Shown here: piece after piece, positions 1 through 11,690 of the stretch
Numbering within the stretch: position 1 is the first letter of the stretch
How the letters are laid out: every line of letters starts with the position of its first letter
Source of the DNA: Cunninghamia lanceolata
Lineage: Eukaryota > Streptophyta > Pinopsida > Cupressales > Cupressaceae
Direction: 5' to 3'
DNA length: 64,000 nucleotides
Assembly (NCBI GenBank): GCA_027924645.1
Contig: BSBN01000860.1
Coordinates: forward strand, 9,920,001 to 9,984,000
The notes under the pieces: model-generated
What the model saw: only the letters and a program-made list of their open reading frames with translations
Databases searched by the model: none
What the model was told of the DNA's origin: nothing
Position numbers and translations under genes: made by a program

Positions 1-2340
1 CCACTTTCCCATCATATGCTTCAATGTTTATCATGGTATGTGCAATTGTTGGTCATGATTCCCTTCCATCCTACAATATTTCCATATACCTCCATCTCCC
101 CTTCCTTCCACTATTCTCATACATACCTTCCTCATCCTACTCCCATGGTTCATGCTTTTGTATAAGCCTTCCCTCCATATTCTGCATCATCATCCACTAT
201 CGCACCCGCCATAATCCACTATCTACCATTCTCTATCTCACTTTCATGTAAACCCCTACCAACATCTATGGGAACACTTGACATTGTCCATGCGACACCA
301 CCCATCTAGTGGGACTATCACCTTTAATAGAACTAGATGCTTGAGTCCTTCTTATCCATATTTTCCTTCGCCTATCCAAATATTTAAAAAAAAAGAGTAA
401 AGAAAAATCCCTTCATCCAATGGTGAAAATCTGGCAAACAGGCCCTTGGATAAGTACCATGATGAAAACCTGGCAAACAAGCATCATGTGTAAGTTGATC
501 TTCTATGTCACCTACACTTGGGGGCACCTTATCTCATCAGCATATCACTCTTCTCTTGTCAGTTTCCTTTCATACCATTTCCTATCCTATCCTTCTATCC
601 ATTGCATACCTATACTGTCGAATCCATCCATCCTAATCTTCCATTCCTCTATTTTTCTTGATCTTGATAAAGATTGGGGGCACAATGTTGACAAATTTTT
701 TAAGTGTCTCTTGACATACCTTATCCCTAGAGTAGCACAAAAATCCTTCATTATCCTCTCATCCTCCTATCATCATAAGCGTTGCCATGAAAAATTCTAA
801 GTATTCTACCTACAATGGGGCACGTTATTCCTATGCGACATAGTCCTTGGAGATCACATCCTTGATTTCTTCTACCTAACCATCCATATCCACTATAACC
901 CATCCATTTGCCTATGCATGGTGTTTCCTTGTCATCAGTATCTAGCATTAAGGCTATCCAAAGTTGTCATCCAAAATCATCCCAATGGTATCAAAAACCA
1001 CCTAACGATAACCTATCATGGCTTGATACTCTCTGTTTGTCACCTTATCAACTAAGGTCTTATGCAATATCCTATCCACAATGTCAGCCTAGCATAGCAT
1101 CTATCGTCAGTATCTAGGGTCAACCCTGAACTACATTGCCTTTGTGTCATCACATAGGCAAGGCCATTATCAATGCACCCCCGAGGCTTCCCATCCATCC
1201 TGCTTCTTATCATCTATCCTCTAGTCCATCTACATCCATGGTCCAAGTCTCAAACTACATTACCTCTGCATCGTCACGTAGACAAGGCCATTGTCAATGC
1301 GACCCCGAGGCACTAGGTCAGTCCCTTAGGGTCCGTTTCCCCAATAAGGATTATGATATCTTTCACTAGATGCAAGCGTACACAAGCAAAGACCATTTCC
1401 AAACTAAAGTTTTGATGCAAGACATCAACCTATCCAAAGCAAAGAAAAAACAAGAGCAAAATGATCTAAATGATTCTATCTAAATTATGGCAAGAAAGAT
1501 ACATCTAAATGCAAGAATGTTTTGTTTCAATTAGTTGTGTCTTAAAATCTTCACTTTTTGTTATCATGTTTCCTATGCTACTCAAGGATGCCAAAAGCTA
1601 GAGATGCTATGATGGGGACACGATTCTTTTCTTTGTTTGTTGCTTGTGGGTTTATCTTTAGCAATGTGAAGCCTTGTCTAAGGACATGATCAACACAATG
1701 ATCATTGAGGACATCAGAGGACTAACATGAAACAAGTATAATCCTTGTATGTTGATACGTAAGAAATACTCAGGTCATCTCAGTTCAATTATAGCTCGAT
1801 GCTTGTATTAACTTGCTAAATCAAAATCCATGTAAGAGATGCTCAGATCATCTTGATTCAATTATACCTAGATACTTGTATTTTCTTACAACATTTCAAA
1901 AACACAAAAAAACAAAAAAGCCCAATGATGAAATAAGCACTTCAAAATACTTCCAATATCAAGATGGCAAAACCATTCACATCTAGAAAGCATCCACAAA
2001 GCATCCATATCCCATGTAATAAAAATTCCAAAGCATCCATATCCCATGCAAAAAAAAGATCCAAACTGTAGAGTATCAATGTTTACAAATAAAAGCTTGT
2101 GATTCCTTCATTTGCATTTCCTCTATTAATAAACTTTCTATCTGTCATTGTATCTCTCATCAACAGTTCTAGCTATTAGTCCAAGTAGTGATCCAAATGC
2201 AATTCCATCCTTAATCCATACCAATTGACTCAAATGATCCAATCATAATTAGTGGTCTTGATCCTTGTCTAGTTGTAAACCAATTCAATCAGTCATAAGT
2301 ATAAGTGGGATGTACATTTCCCACATGTATCATATTGATC
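1..2340. other. Gene-free, pyrimidine-rich repeat-derived stretch
   Basis: I see no gene. The plus strand is rich in short C/T runs, and open frames here are low-complexity with no domain. Several decayed internal duplications are visible: a block of about 60 bases near 1127 recurs near 1251 (both contain CAAGGCCATT and a CGAGGC core), and a block of about 75 bases near 1735 recurs near 1810 (both with ATACTCAGGTCATCT-like cores). This resembles the non-coding interior of a large decayed LTR element, which is inference from texture and from the LTR-like sequence that follows. Confidence 0.5.
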
Positions 2341-2530
2341 TAGGGACATATCATTTCCCACCATGACAACACTATCCTTTGTGTTGCTCTAGGGACATAT
2401 TGTTCCCCGCCATGACAACACTATCCTTTGTGTTGTTCTAGGGATCTATCATTCCCAGCCATGACAACACTATCCTTTGTGTTGCATTAGGGATCTATCG
2501 TTCCCTGCCATGACAACACCATCGTATATC
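2341..2530 (+). repeat. 49-bp minisatellite, four units
   Basis: Four consecutive units begin with TAGGGA at 2341, 2390, 2439 and 2488, an exact 49-base spacing. Each unit contains TTCCC or TTCCCC, then CATGACAACACTATCCTTTG (the last unit is diverged and partial). The units differ from each other at a few bases only, so the array is fairly young compared with its surroundings. No coding function is apparent. Confidence 0.9.
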
Positions 2531-2883
2531 AATATTGATTAATCGTTAGTTTACTACTTGATAGGGGCAATACCTTGTTTGTTCTTATATCATTTTTGCA
2601 TCCTTTCTTGCTTGTGTGTGTTATCATTTTATCTTGTATCATGTATCATTCGGCTCTTTCTTCCATGTTAACCCATTTTCTTCATCCTAACTTGTATTTC
2701 ACCTTCTTCTTCATGAGATTGTCTATCTCACATCCCTTCTGCATTCCTTCTCGTCCAATCTCCCGAGGGGCATCCTAGTATGGTTAAAACTGTACCAAGG
2801 GCAAATTAAGACATGTATCATTATTTTAAAATCTATTCTTTAAAACAACATGATAAAACACATTGCATCAAAGAGGGGCAAAA

Positions 2884-4010
2884 TGTATACACCTAAAAAT
2901 GACATGACTCGATCTAAAAAAATATTTTTAATATTTATACCATCTAAATTCCTCTATCAATAAATAAATAAACAAATTTATTTATTCAATTCATATTCCT
3001 CTAAGTTAATTAAATATCAAAATATTTAATTACCTCTTCTAAAGTCAAAATTAAATAAAATCCTTTTATTTAATTTAATTCTTCCAAACAATTAAATAAT
3101 TCTTAATTATTTAATAAAGTCATTTATTTCTCCAAATTTATTTAAATCCTCTCAATCTCTAAAAATAAAATATAATCAAATATTTTATTAATTCTTCTAT
3201 CTTGCACAAACAATTAAATAAATTTATTTATTTAATTTGCTTTCTTATCTTCTAATTCCTCAAAAATATTCTAAATCTTCTAAAAATAAATCTTCTTCTT
3301 CATGCACACAAAATTAATAATAATTTATTATTTAATTTCTCTCAAATCATGCAAAAGTAAATCACAAGTTGATTTATCTGATTCAATCAAACTTGTTTTT
3401 ATTAACAACTCTTAAATTAGAGAAAAAAGCATTCTAATTTATGAAGTCAATCTTATCTTTATAAAAGAAAGTAGTTAGCTCAAACAAAATAGTTTTTTGT
3501 GTGAGACATGTCTTTTTTCTATTTGTGCGCCTCCTCTCAACCATTCTCTACTATTAATCTTCTTATTCTTTCAATACCATTGATCTTCTCTCTCACAAGT
3601 CTATAAGTACAACCCTATTCCTCTATTTCAATCATCCAAGCTTTTAGTAAACTTACTCTACAGGAATTATAGCACGCCTTTGGCACCAAACTATTCCATA
3701 GCTTGCAATCAACCTTTTATCATTGCGATTGTGTTGAAGAATCTCTTCATTGCAAACCTATCATAGCCATTCCCACTTGACATCTTAGAAAATAGCAAGG
3801 AAGTGCACCTTTTGAGGGCCATATTCATACACAAGATCATTTGAGATAGGTGACCAATGGAAGCCACGAAGTAAAGAGGTTTGCAAAGTTTTGGTTTTTG
3901 TTTGTTTGATATTCTTTGTTTCTTATTTCATTGAGTTATTGGGTATTATTGATATCTTTGATATTATTTGATGCAGATTGCATAGTGGAAGCGTTCAAAT
4001 TGATCAATAA
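2884..4010 (+). mobile_element. LTR-like sequence with polypurine tract and TATA box
   Basis: A purine tract (AAGAGGGGCAAAA, ending 2883) sits directly before TGTATACACC, the arrangement of a plus-strand polypurine tract followed by an LTR starting with TG. The next 550 bases are extremely AT-rich with many TTTATTTAATT palindromic words. A TATA-like CTATAAGTAC near 3600 and a following mixed-composition stretch fit U3-R-U5 order. The 3' end is not certain, because no clear CA plus primer-binding site was found. The sequence before 2884 would be the element interior, but no coding domain survives there. Confidence 0.5.
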
Positions 4011-4029
4011 AATTGATCAGTCAGATGTG

Positions 4030-4480
4030 ACCTATGTCTTGGTGACCAAACCTTGTCGGCCAAACATATCCTGTCGGCCACCTTGTAACTTCTTTGACTG
4101 ATCTACCAACTCTCTCTAACAATCTGACTTCCTTGTCTTCAGAGAGACTTCTCCTATCGGCGGCATCTTCTGGCCTCCTGCTGATACCCCGATAGCGGTT
4201 AGCTTCCACTTGCTTTACTCATAGCAGTGAGTCATGACCCCATCGGCCAGACTCCAAACGTCAGCGAACTCAAACCAAAATCTGCCGATAGACCGATGCA
4301 ATCGTTGTCGGTGAGACTTCACACATCGACGGAGCCTTAAGGCCTTCGCCCAATATGCCGATACATTATATATCCTTCGGCAAGACTTCCTTCATTGGCG
4401 GGACCTTGCTCTTGTCACCTGATACTACCACTCTTCCTGATAAGCCAAACAATTGTATATACATAACACAACTTGTTATT
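4030..4480. repeat. Degenerate TCGGC-containing repeats
   Basis: Words such as TCGGCCA, TCGGCGG, GCCGATA and TCGGCAAGACTTCC recur at roughly 50-80 base spacing. One better pair is TCGGTGAGACTTCACACATCG (near 4308) and TCGGCAAGACTTCCTTCATTGG (near 4377). The local GC content is higher than on either side. It looks like an old tandem array within an LTR or leader region. No gene is seen here. Confidence 0.45.
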
Positions 4481-4799
4481 GCCAGTAAGCCAATGTATCT
4501 TTACCTAGATTTCACTGATACTACTAGTCACCTTTTGTATCCAACGCAATGTATATTCTCACATACAATCTCGACATACATTTGTGGTATGCATTTGTAA
4601 TGTATCTTCAATGAGACCAAAGTCCTTCTCCACCGATACACCTTCTATCAGCCCGACACCTTTGATTGGTAGAACTTTCAAAAGCTTCTCCAAAGGTTGT
4701 TTCACGCTGATGACACTTTGATTACTTTGCAACTCACAGACATTCAACAAGAGCTCAACAGAACAGAAGGGATCTGCACTCCTCTACAAACACTCGATC

Positions 4800-5787
4800 A
4801 CCCTGTCAATTTGGTCACTCCACAACAGCACTTCTCCTATTGTTTCTACGACTAGTCACATAGAGATGCCTAGTCAACTCATGCCCAGACTCCTTGGGTC
4901 CTTGGGTGTTTGATCACAACTACAAAAAACACAAAAATTACACTATATTCCTCCATCACACTAAACACAAGAATCTTGGTTTCAATGGACATAGGAATAA
5001 CACTCCATTTGCTCACCAAAACCCTAGTTTCTAGGTTTTCAGAATAGTCTCAAAAGGAACAAAAACTCACAAAACTACAATACTTCTAGATACCAGACTA
5101 CTTCAATGCTTGAACATCTCCAATCAGTTTAGATGAACAACTATCCGTATAGAATGACTATTACAGAAAACAATTCAGAAAGAACAATGTTTCAACACAC
5201 CCAAACATTCCAGTTCTTCATTCATACATGCTCTTCCCCTTCATGTCAATACATCCAACTTCTTCGCCTATAGAGGCTTGAAAACATCAGTTACATTCCT
5301 CCAACCATGCAAAACTGATTTGAAAAATAGTTAGCCATTGGATTTCTCCTCTCATAAGAAAACTACATGTTTTACTTGTGTTATTACATCAACTTGACCA
5401 AACATGGTCTACATAGGTCTAGGGACCAAATTGACACAAAACCTTATTACAAAAACGAAGTGGCTTGAAAAGCCTTATTGAAAATAGAAATGAAACATGA
5501 CTCCTGCACCATAGAGAAGGTTCTCCTACACCATTATTGAACAATTTTCCCTTAACACTAAGTTTTTCCAACAAATACATAATTAATTACACTATGTGTC
5601 CCACACACATAGAATAATTAACCCAATGTTACATACAATGTTTACAAGTGGCACCCAAATAAATATGTAATGTGTCTAAATACATCAATTAAGATGCACC
5701 ACAAATAAATATTTATTTTACATGAATAAAATAATACAATGTTATGCAAGGTATACAATGCACCTATTTCCCAACATTCTCCCACTT
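4800..5787 (-). mobile_element. Copia-type 3' LTR with polypurine tract
   Basis: Read on the minus strand, AAGTGGGAGA (plus 5779-5787) is followed by TGTTGGGAAATAGG, starting at plus 5776. This is the polypurine tract and LTR start typical of plant Ty1-copia elements. The LTR would run leftwards from 5776; its far end was not found and is set here at about 4800. The region contains no coding frame. Upstream on the minus strand (above 5790) no pol sequence is recognisable, so this is an LTR remnant. Confidence 0.55.
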
Positions 5788-5839
5788 GCTATATACATTG
5801 CATAAGGGTCAATCAATGAAATACATCATCATAGGCCAA

Positions 5840-5935
5840 CATGAATCTATATTAAAAATAGGGAAAATTGTAAGAAACAAAAAAATGAATTTATATTAAA
5901 AATAGGGAAAATTGTAAAAAATCAAAAAATGCATA
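5840..5935. repeat. Short tandem duplication, about 45 bp
   Basis: The sequence around TATATTAAAAATAGGGAAAA occurs twice in succession (about 5848 and 5892), with a few substitutions between the copies. It is a simple local duplication without other features. Confidence 0.8.
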
Positions 5936-6363
5936 AATTAGAGAGTTGCCTACCTCAAAACTCTAAAAATTGATTCTCGTGTAGGGAGAAGGTGGAGGCA
6001 AGATGCTTGTTGGAAATAAATAGGAGGGATACTAGTCCAGAGATCTGGTCATCAGTCAAGTTTGTAATTCTAGTTTATACCCTAGTCAAACAATGAGAGA
6101 AATATGAATAAACATTAAGATAATCTACTATGCAGTACAAGATAAGTAAAGCCAAGGAATCACAACACATATACAATGATATCCCAATTTTTATATATCC
6201 ATTATATTCATTTCTCATTAATAGGTATATACATATCCATGTACCGAAATGTTTGAGTCTCTGCCTTATACATATTGCTCACATATATTCTCACTCTCTC
6301 ACTCTTACTCTCTTATTAAGTCTTATACTTCATCATGCTCTTCTCTCTCACATTCCTCTTCCT

Positions 6364-6992
6364 TATATAGCCTCTTAATACCCTTTCATGGTGTATTTCC
6401 TTTATTTCCTTTCCTAAATACTCTTAATTAACTCCCTTCCATGTATTCACCCTCTCCTTTATGATATTTATCCATAGTAAGGCTTGTTAAGGTGTGTTAG
6501 GGTGTGTTTAAGGCTATTTAAGGCCTATATGGCTCATAAATGGGTCTAGGTATGACCCAAATGGTACCACAAACCCTTTGTAGCATATGATAATGTCATA
6601 TAAGTTACAACAGTGTAGTTTGTAGTAGTGATGGTCACTTGCTAACATTCTCCCTAGGCCTAAAACAATGTCTTGTCCTCAAGACAAACAAAAAATATTT
6701 CTTTCATAATTGTTTTAGTCAGTAACAATCTCAGTATAACCCATCACATTCCACCACATGATTATATCTTAGCTTCCAGCGTTGGATTAGAACTCTATCA
6801 TAGCTCATACACATCATATCAAGATTTCAAGATCTTGGCATTAGTTCACAAGAAATTATCTTTATCAGAAGTGTTATCAAATTTACATTTCAAGATAGTC
6901 CATTACTCAATTCAATGTGTAAAGTTTGTGGCATCTTCCCATGACTATTGGTACCCAAATAAACATCTCACAAGGTAGTATGGCACTAGAGG
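6364..6992 (-). mobile_element. Direct repeat copy 1, gypsy pol-end/LTR remnant
   Basis: This block is repeated with high similarity at 7822-8436. Shared landmarks include GCCTCTTAATACC at the left end, the TTAAGGTGTGTTAGGGTGTG motif, and CTCACAAGGTAGTATGG at the right end. On the minus strand near 6660-6690 it reads CTTGAGGACAAG followed by GGGAGAATGTTAG. This is the kind of junction found at the end of gypsy pol before a 3' LTR. Frames are broken, so no product is expected. Confidence 0.6.
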
Positions 6993-7821
6993 CATCTTGA
7001 ATTAGAACCACAACATGTTCCTTCAATACTTAGAGCTTTATTATTAGATTTAGGCTGACCACATGTTTCACATAGCATTGGGTCTTGGAACCTCCACACC
7101 TTCTTTTCTTTCCATCTTCTTTACTATGTTTTATGTGCCTTCTACCTTGTTCTACATACTCTCCAAAGTGTGGTCCATTCATTCTTCTACGGTAAAATAC
7201 AATATAAATATCTTTATAATTATCATTAATCTTAATACTCTCTTAGTTTTGATTCATGGTTGTTTTTCTTCATTTGCGGTGCTCTTTGGTACCTTCTTTT
7301 ATATCGTCCACCTTCTTGGGACCTTCCATGTCCTCATCTCTGGCTTATCCAATTCCAAGGCTTCTACCACATTTTTTAAAGCATAGGTTCCTACCCCTGA
7401 GTACTGAGGTTTCTCGATATGTGATACACCCATGGAGATATGATTGACTTGATGGATCTTATCTTTCTCCTCATAGTGCATGCTATCATTCTCTTCCTTT
7501 TGAATTTGTGGTGCATTCTTGTTCTTTGCAATATGTTTACTAGCTAAATTTTCAATCTTTCTTATGGTCTATTCTCTTCTAGCCCCTAGTATTTTTCTTG
7601 ATCTATTTGTTGATTCATTGCTTATCCATACTTCTACAACCTCCTCAAATTTAGTGTTATGGTCACTATCTTCAAATATATCTCTCCTTCAAAATTTAGA
7701 TCTTCGTCAATTTCTTTCCTAGGAATCTTTCCTAGTGAATATATCATCCTATGATTTTCCTCTTCATTATTTTCTTCCTCTTGTACTTGTTGAAAAATTA
7801 TTTCTTTTATTTTCCCCAGTG
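6993..7821. other. Spacer between the two 0.6-kb direct repeats
   Basis: About 830 bases, T-rich on the plus strand. It has scattered open frames of about 100 codons but no recognisable domain. Together with the flanking copies it gives a repeat spacing of about 1.45 kb, which fits either a segmental duplication or a small decayed element with long terminal repeats. Confidence 0.45.
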
Positions 7822-8436
7822 CCTCTTAATACCTCTTTCATGGTGTCTTTCCTTTATTTCCTTTCCTAAATACTCTTAATTAACTCCCTTCCACGAATTC
7901 ACCCTTTCCTTTATGATATTTATCCATATTAAGGCTTGTTAAGGTGTGTTAGGGTGTGTTTAAGGCTATTTAAGGCCTATATGACTCATAAATGGGTCTA
8001 GGGATGACCCAAATGGTACCACAAACCCTTTGCAGCATATGATAATGTCATATAAGTTATAGTGGTGTAGTTTGCAGCACTCATGATCACCTACTAACAT
8101 TCTCCCTAGGCCTAAGAAAATGTCTTGTCCTCAAGACAAACAAAAAATATTCTTTCATATTTGTTTCAGTCAGTAACAATCTCAGTATAACCCATCACAT
8201 TCCACCACATGATTATATCTTAGCTTACAACATTGGATTAGAACTCTATCATAGCTCATACACATCATACCAAGATTTCAGGATCTTGGCATTAGTTCAC
8301 AAGAAATTATCTTTATCAGAAGTGTTATCAAATTTACATTTCAGGATAGTCCAGTACTCAGTTCAATGTATAAAGTTTATGGCATCTTCCCATGACTTGT
8401 GGTACCCAAATAAATATCTCACAAGGTAGTATGGGA
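7822..8436 (-). mobile_element. Direct repeat copy 2, gypsy pol-end/LTR remnant
   Basis: Second copy of the block at 6364-6992, with the same order of landmarks, including the minus-strand CTTGAGGACAAG motif near 8120. The two copies differ by scattered point changes. After the shared CTCACAAGGTAGTATGG end the sequences diverge completely, which defines the right boundary at about 8436. Confidence 0.6.
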
Positions 8437-8546
8437 CCAAAGGGTTTTCTTTCTTTCTCCATTTTATGAGAGATGATTTGTAAATGAGTACCTAAAATGG
8501 CACATAGCCAGGACTCATATTTTATAAGCCCACCTAAGCTATGCTT

Positions 8547-8877
8547 AAGTGGGGGTGTTTGTGTATAAACTCATATGAGTTATACCTAACTTAATCATAG
8601 TTAGTGGTTTTCCTCACATGTGGAAAGACTAAGTCCTCTTATTGAGTCATTAGTCGATGTGTCGATCCATCTTTGACACATCACTGCTATTTTGGAGGGA
8701 GGGTAAACCTTGAGTTGTTCTCTTGGTTCCAATTTTGCCACCCTTCCTATTCTCATGGAGACTTGTTCCTCAAGCTTCACCTATTTATACCGGTTTAGTT
8801 GTAAACCAATTAGTTCTTTTTCAATACATTGTATTTGTGTTTAATTTCTGCTCCATGATCTTGGGCTTCTGCTGCCA
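8547..8877 (+). mobile_element. LTR-like sequence with polypurine tract
   Basis: AAGTGGGGG (8547-8555) is followed immediately by TGTTTGTGTATAAACTC at 8556. That is a polypurine-tract/LTR-start arrangement on the plus strand. A TATA-like CTATTTATACC lies near 8790, and a plausible CA end (CTGCTGCCA) is at 8877, giving an LTR of about 320 bases. It abuts the telomere-like array to the right. No matching second LTR was found. Confidence 0.5.
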
Positions 8878-9949
8878 TAGTTAGGATTAGGGTTAGAATT
8901 ATAATTAGAATATGGGTTATAGTTTAAATATGCCCATGACAATTAGAATGAGAATTAGGGTCAAAAGTAGGGTTAGGGTTATAATAAGGGTAAGGGTTAG
9001 GGTGAGATTTAGGGTTACGATTAGAATTAAGGTTAGGGTTAAGGTTAAGATTAGGGTTAGGTTTGGGATTGCAGATAGAATTAGGGTTAGTATTAGGGTT
9101 ATAATTATAATTAGAATTCATTATAATGGTTACGATTAGCATTAGGGTTAGGATTAGGGTTTGAATCAATGTTAGAATTAAAATTATAGTTACAATCAAT
9201 TTTATGGTTAGGGTTAGAATTAGGGATACAATTATGCTTAGAATTATATATAGGGTTTGAACAAGGGTTTATATAGGCTTATGATTAGGGTTAGAATTAG
9301 GGTCAAGCTTCATGTTAAGATTAGAATTATAATTAGGGTTACAATTAGAATAAGGTTTAGTATTAGGGTTTGGGTTATTGTTAAAATTAGGGTTAAAATT
9401 AGAGTTAGGGTTACAATTAGGGTTATAGTTAGGGTTAGGGTTGGAATTACAGATAGAATTAGGGTTAGGATTAGGGTTAGAATTTATAATTAGAATTTAC
9501 ATTATAGTTTAAAGAAGGGTGACAATTAGAATGAAAATTATGGTCAAAACTAGGGTTAGGGTTATAATAAGGGTTAGGGTTAGGTTTGATTAGGGTCATA
9601 ATTAGGGTTAGGGTTAGAAATAGAATTAGGGTAATCTCTAATAATAACCCTAAATTAGGTTACTAAATTAGGGTTAGGGTTATAATAAGGGTAAGGGTTA
9701 TAATAAGGTTAGTGTTAGGGTTGGAATTGTAGATATAATTAGGGTTGTGATTAGGGTTAGAATTATAATTAGAATTCATTATAATGGTTACGATTAGCAT
9801 TAGGTTTAGGCTTAGGGTTTGAATCAATGTTATAATTAAAATTATAGATACAATCAATTTTATGGTTAGGATTAGAATTAGGGATATAGTTATGGTTAGA
9901 ATTATAGATAGGGTTAGAACTAGGGTTTATATATTAGGGTCAAGCTTCA

Positions 9950-10400
9950 TGTTAAGTTTCTAGCAGGTTATGGTTTCTAGCATGTTATGGTTTCTAGATG
10001 ATTACAATTTCCAACACATTATGATTTCCTACAAATTATGGTTTCCAATTGGTTATGATTTCCAACATGTTATGGTTTCCAACAGGTTAGCTAGGTTTCC
10101 AATGTGTTGGAAATCATAAGTTTTATAGTTGGCAATCATAACCTGTTGGAAACCATAACATGTTAGAAATCATAACATGTTAGAAACCACAACTTGATGG
10201 AAACCACAACCTGATGGAAATCATAATCTACTAGAAACCATAATGCGTAGGAAATCATAAGTTGTTGGAAATCATAACGTGTTGGAAATGATAAATATTA
10301 TGATTTCCAACTCGTTATGTTTTCTAGCAGGTTATGATTTCCATTAAGTTATGGTTTCCATCAAGTTATGGTTTCCAACATGTTATGATTTCCAACATGT
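9950..10400. repeat. 17-bp minisatellite array A with two strand switches
   Basis: Units of 17 bases resembling CAGGTTATGGTTTCCAA run in the forward sense from about 9950 to 10105. Their reverse complement (CTGTTGGAAACCATAAC type) runs from about 10106 to 10290. Forward units return until about 10400. I count about 25 units in all. The forward and reverse blocks are adjacent, so the array could fold into a long imperfect hairpin. No coding sequence is present. Confidence 0.85.
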
Positions 10401-11284
10401 TATAATTATACATTAATTATGTAGTATTAGGATTATGGTTTTTATCTAATTAGGGTTATGGTTATTTTCATAGAAATATATGCTAAATGTAATGCTAGCA
10501 CAACTCAAGTCATAATTAAAGTTAGATTTAGATATAGAATTAGGGTTAGATATAGAATTATGATTACAATAATTCTAATTCTATCCTTAACCCTAACTTT
10601 ATTATTTTAACCCTAACACCAACCTTAATTCTAACCCTAACCCTAATTATTGTTAAAATTAGGGTTACAATTAGAGTTAGGGTTACAATTAGGGTTAGGG
10701 TTGGAATTGTAGATAGAATTAGGGTTAGGATTAGGGTTAGAATTATAATTATAATTCATGTTATAGTATAAAGAAGGATGACAATTAGAATGCAAATTAT
10801 GGTAAAAACTAGGGTTAGGGTGTGATTTAGGGTTACAATGAGAATTAAGGTTATAGTTAGGGTTAGGTTTGATTAGGGTTATAATTAGGGTTAGGGTTAG
10901 AAATAGAATTAGGGTTACTAAATTGGGATAATCTCTAATAATAACCCTAAATTAGGTTACTAAATTAGGGTTAGGGTTATAATAAGGGTACGGGTAAGGG
11001 TTATAATAAGGTTAGGGTAAGGGTTGGAATTGCAAATAGAATTAGGGTTTGGATTAGGGTTAGAATTATCATTAGAATTCATTATAATGGTTACGATTAG
11101 CATTAGGTTTAGGCTTAAGGTTTGAATCAATGTTAGAATTAAAATTATTAGTTACAATCAATTTTATGGTTAGGGTTAGAATTAGGGGTACAATTATGGT
11201 TAGAATTATAGATAGGGTTAGAACTAGGGTTTATATAGGCTAATGATTAGGGTTAGAATTAGGGTCAAGCTTCATGTCAAGCAT

Positions 11285-11690
11285 CATGTTAAATTTCCAG
11301 CAGGTTATGGTTTCCAGTAGGTTATGTTTTCCAGCAGGTTATGGTTTCTAGTTGATTATGATTTCCAACACATTATGATTTCCAACAAATTATGATTTCC
11401 AACGTGTTAGAAATCATAAATAGTTGGCAATCATAACTTGTTGGAAACCATAGCATGTTGGAAATCATAACATGTTGGAAACCATAACTTGTTGGAAATC
11501 ATAATCTACTGGAAACCATAATGCATGAGAAATCATAAAATTTGTTGGAAATCATAATGTGTTGGAAATCATAACTCATGATTTCCAATGACTTATGCTT
11601 TCCCCCATGTTATGATTTCCAACAGGTTATGATTTACAACAAGTTATGGTTTCTAAGTAGTTATGATTTCCAACACATTAGAATTATCTA
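11285..11690. repeat. 17-bp minisatellite array B with two strand switches
   Basis: Second copy of the 17-bp array, about 1.3 kb downstream. It has the same forward (11285-11400), reverse (11401-11570), forward (11575-11690) arrangement. Because the order of strand switches is conserved, the switches predate the duplication of the whole segment. Individual units have diverged and some are lost compared with array A. Confidence 0.85.

Noticed and set aside
8912..9857. Open frames encoding Arg-Val/Ile or Asn-Pro repeat proteins
   Set aside because: They are produced by the 6- and 12-base periodicity of the telomere-like array in all frames on both strands; no start context, no conservation beyond the repeat.
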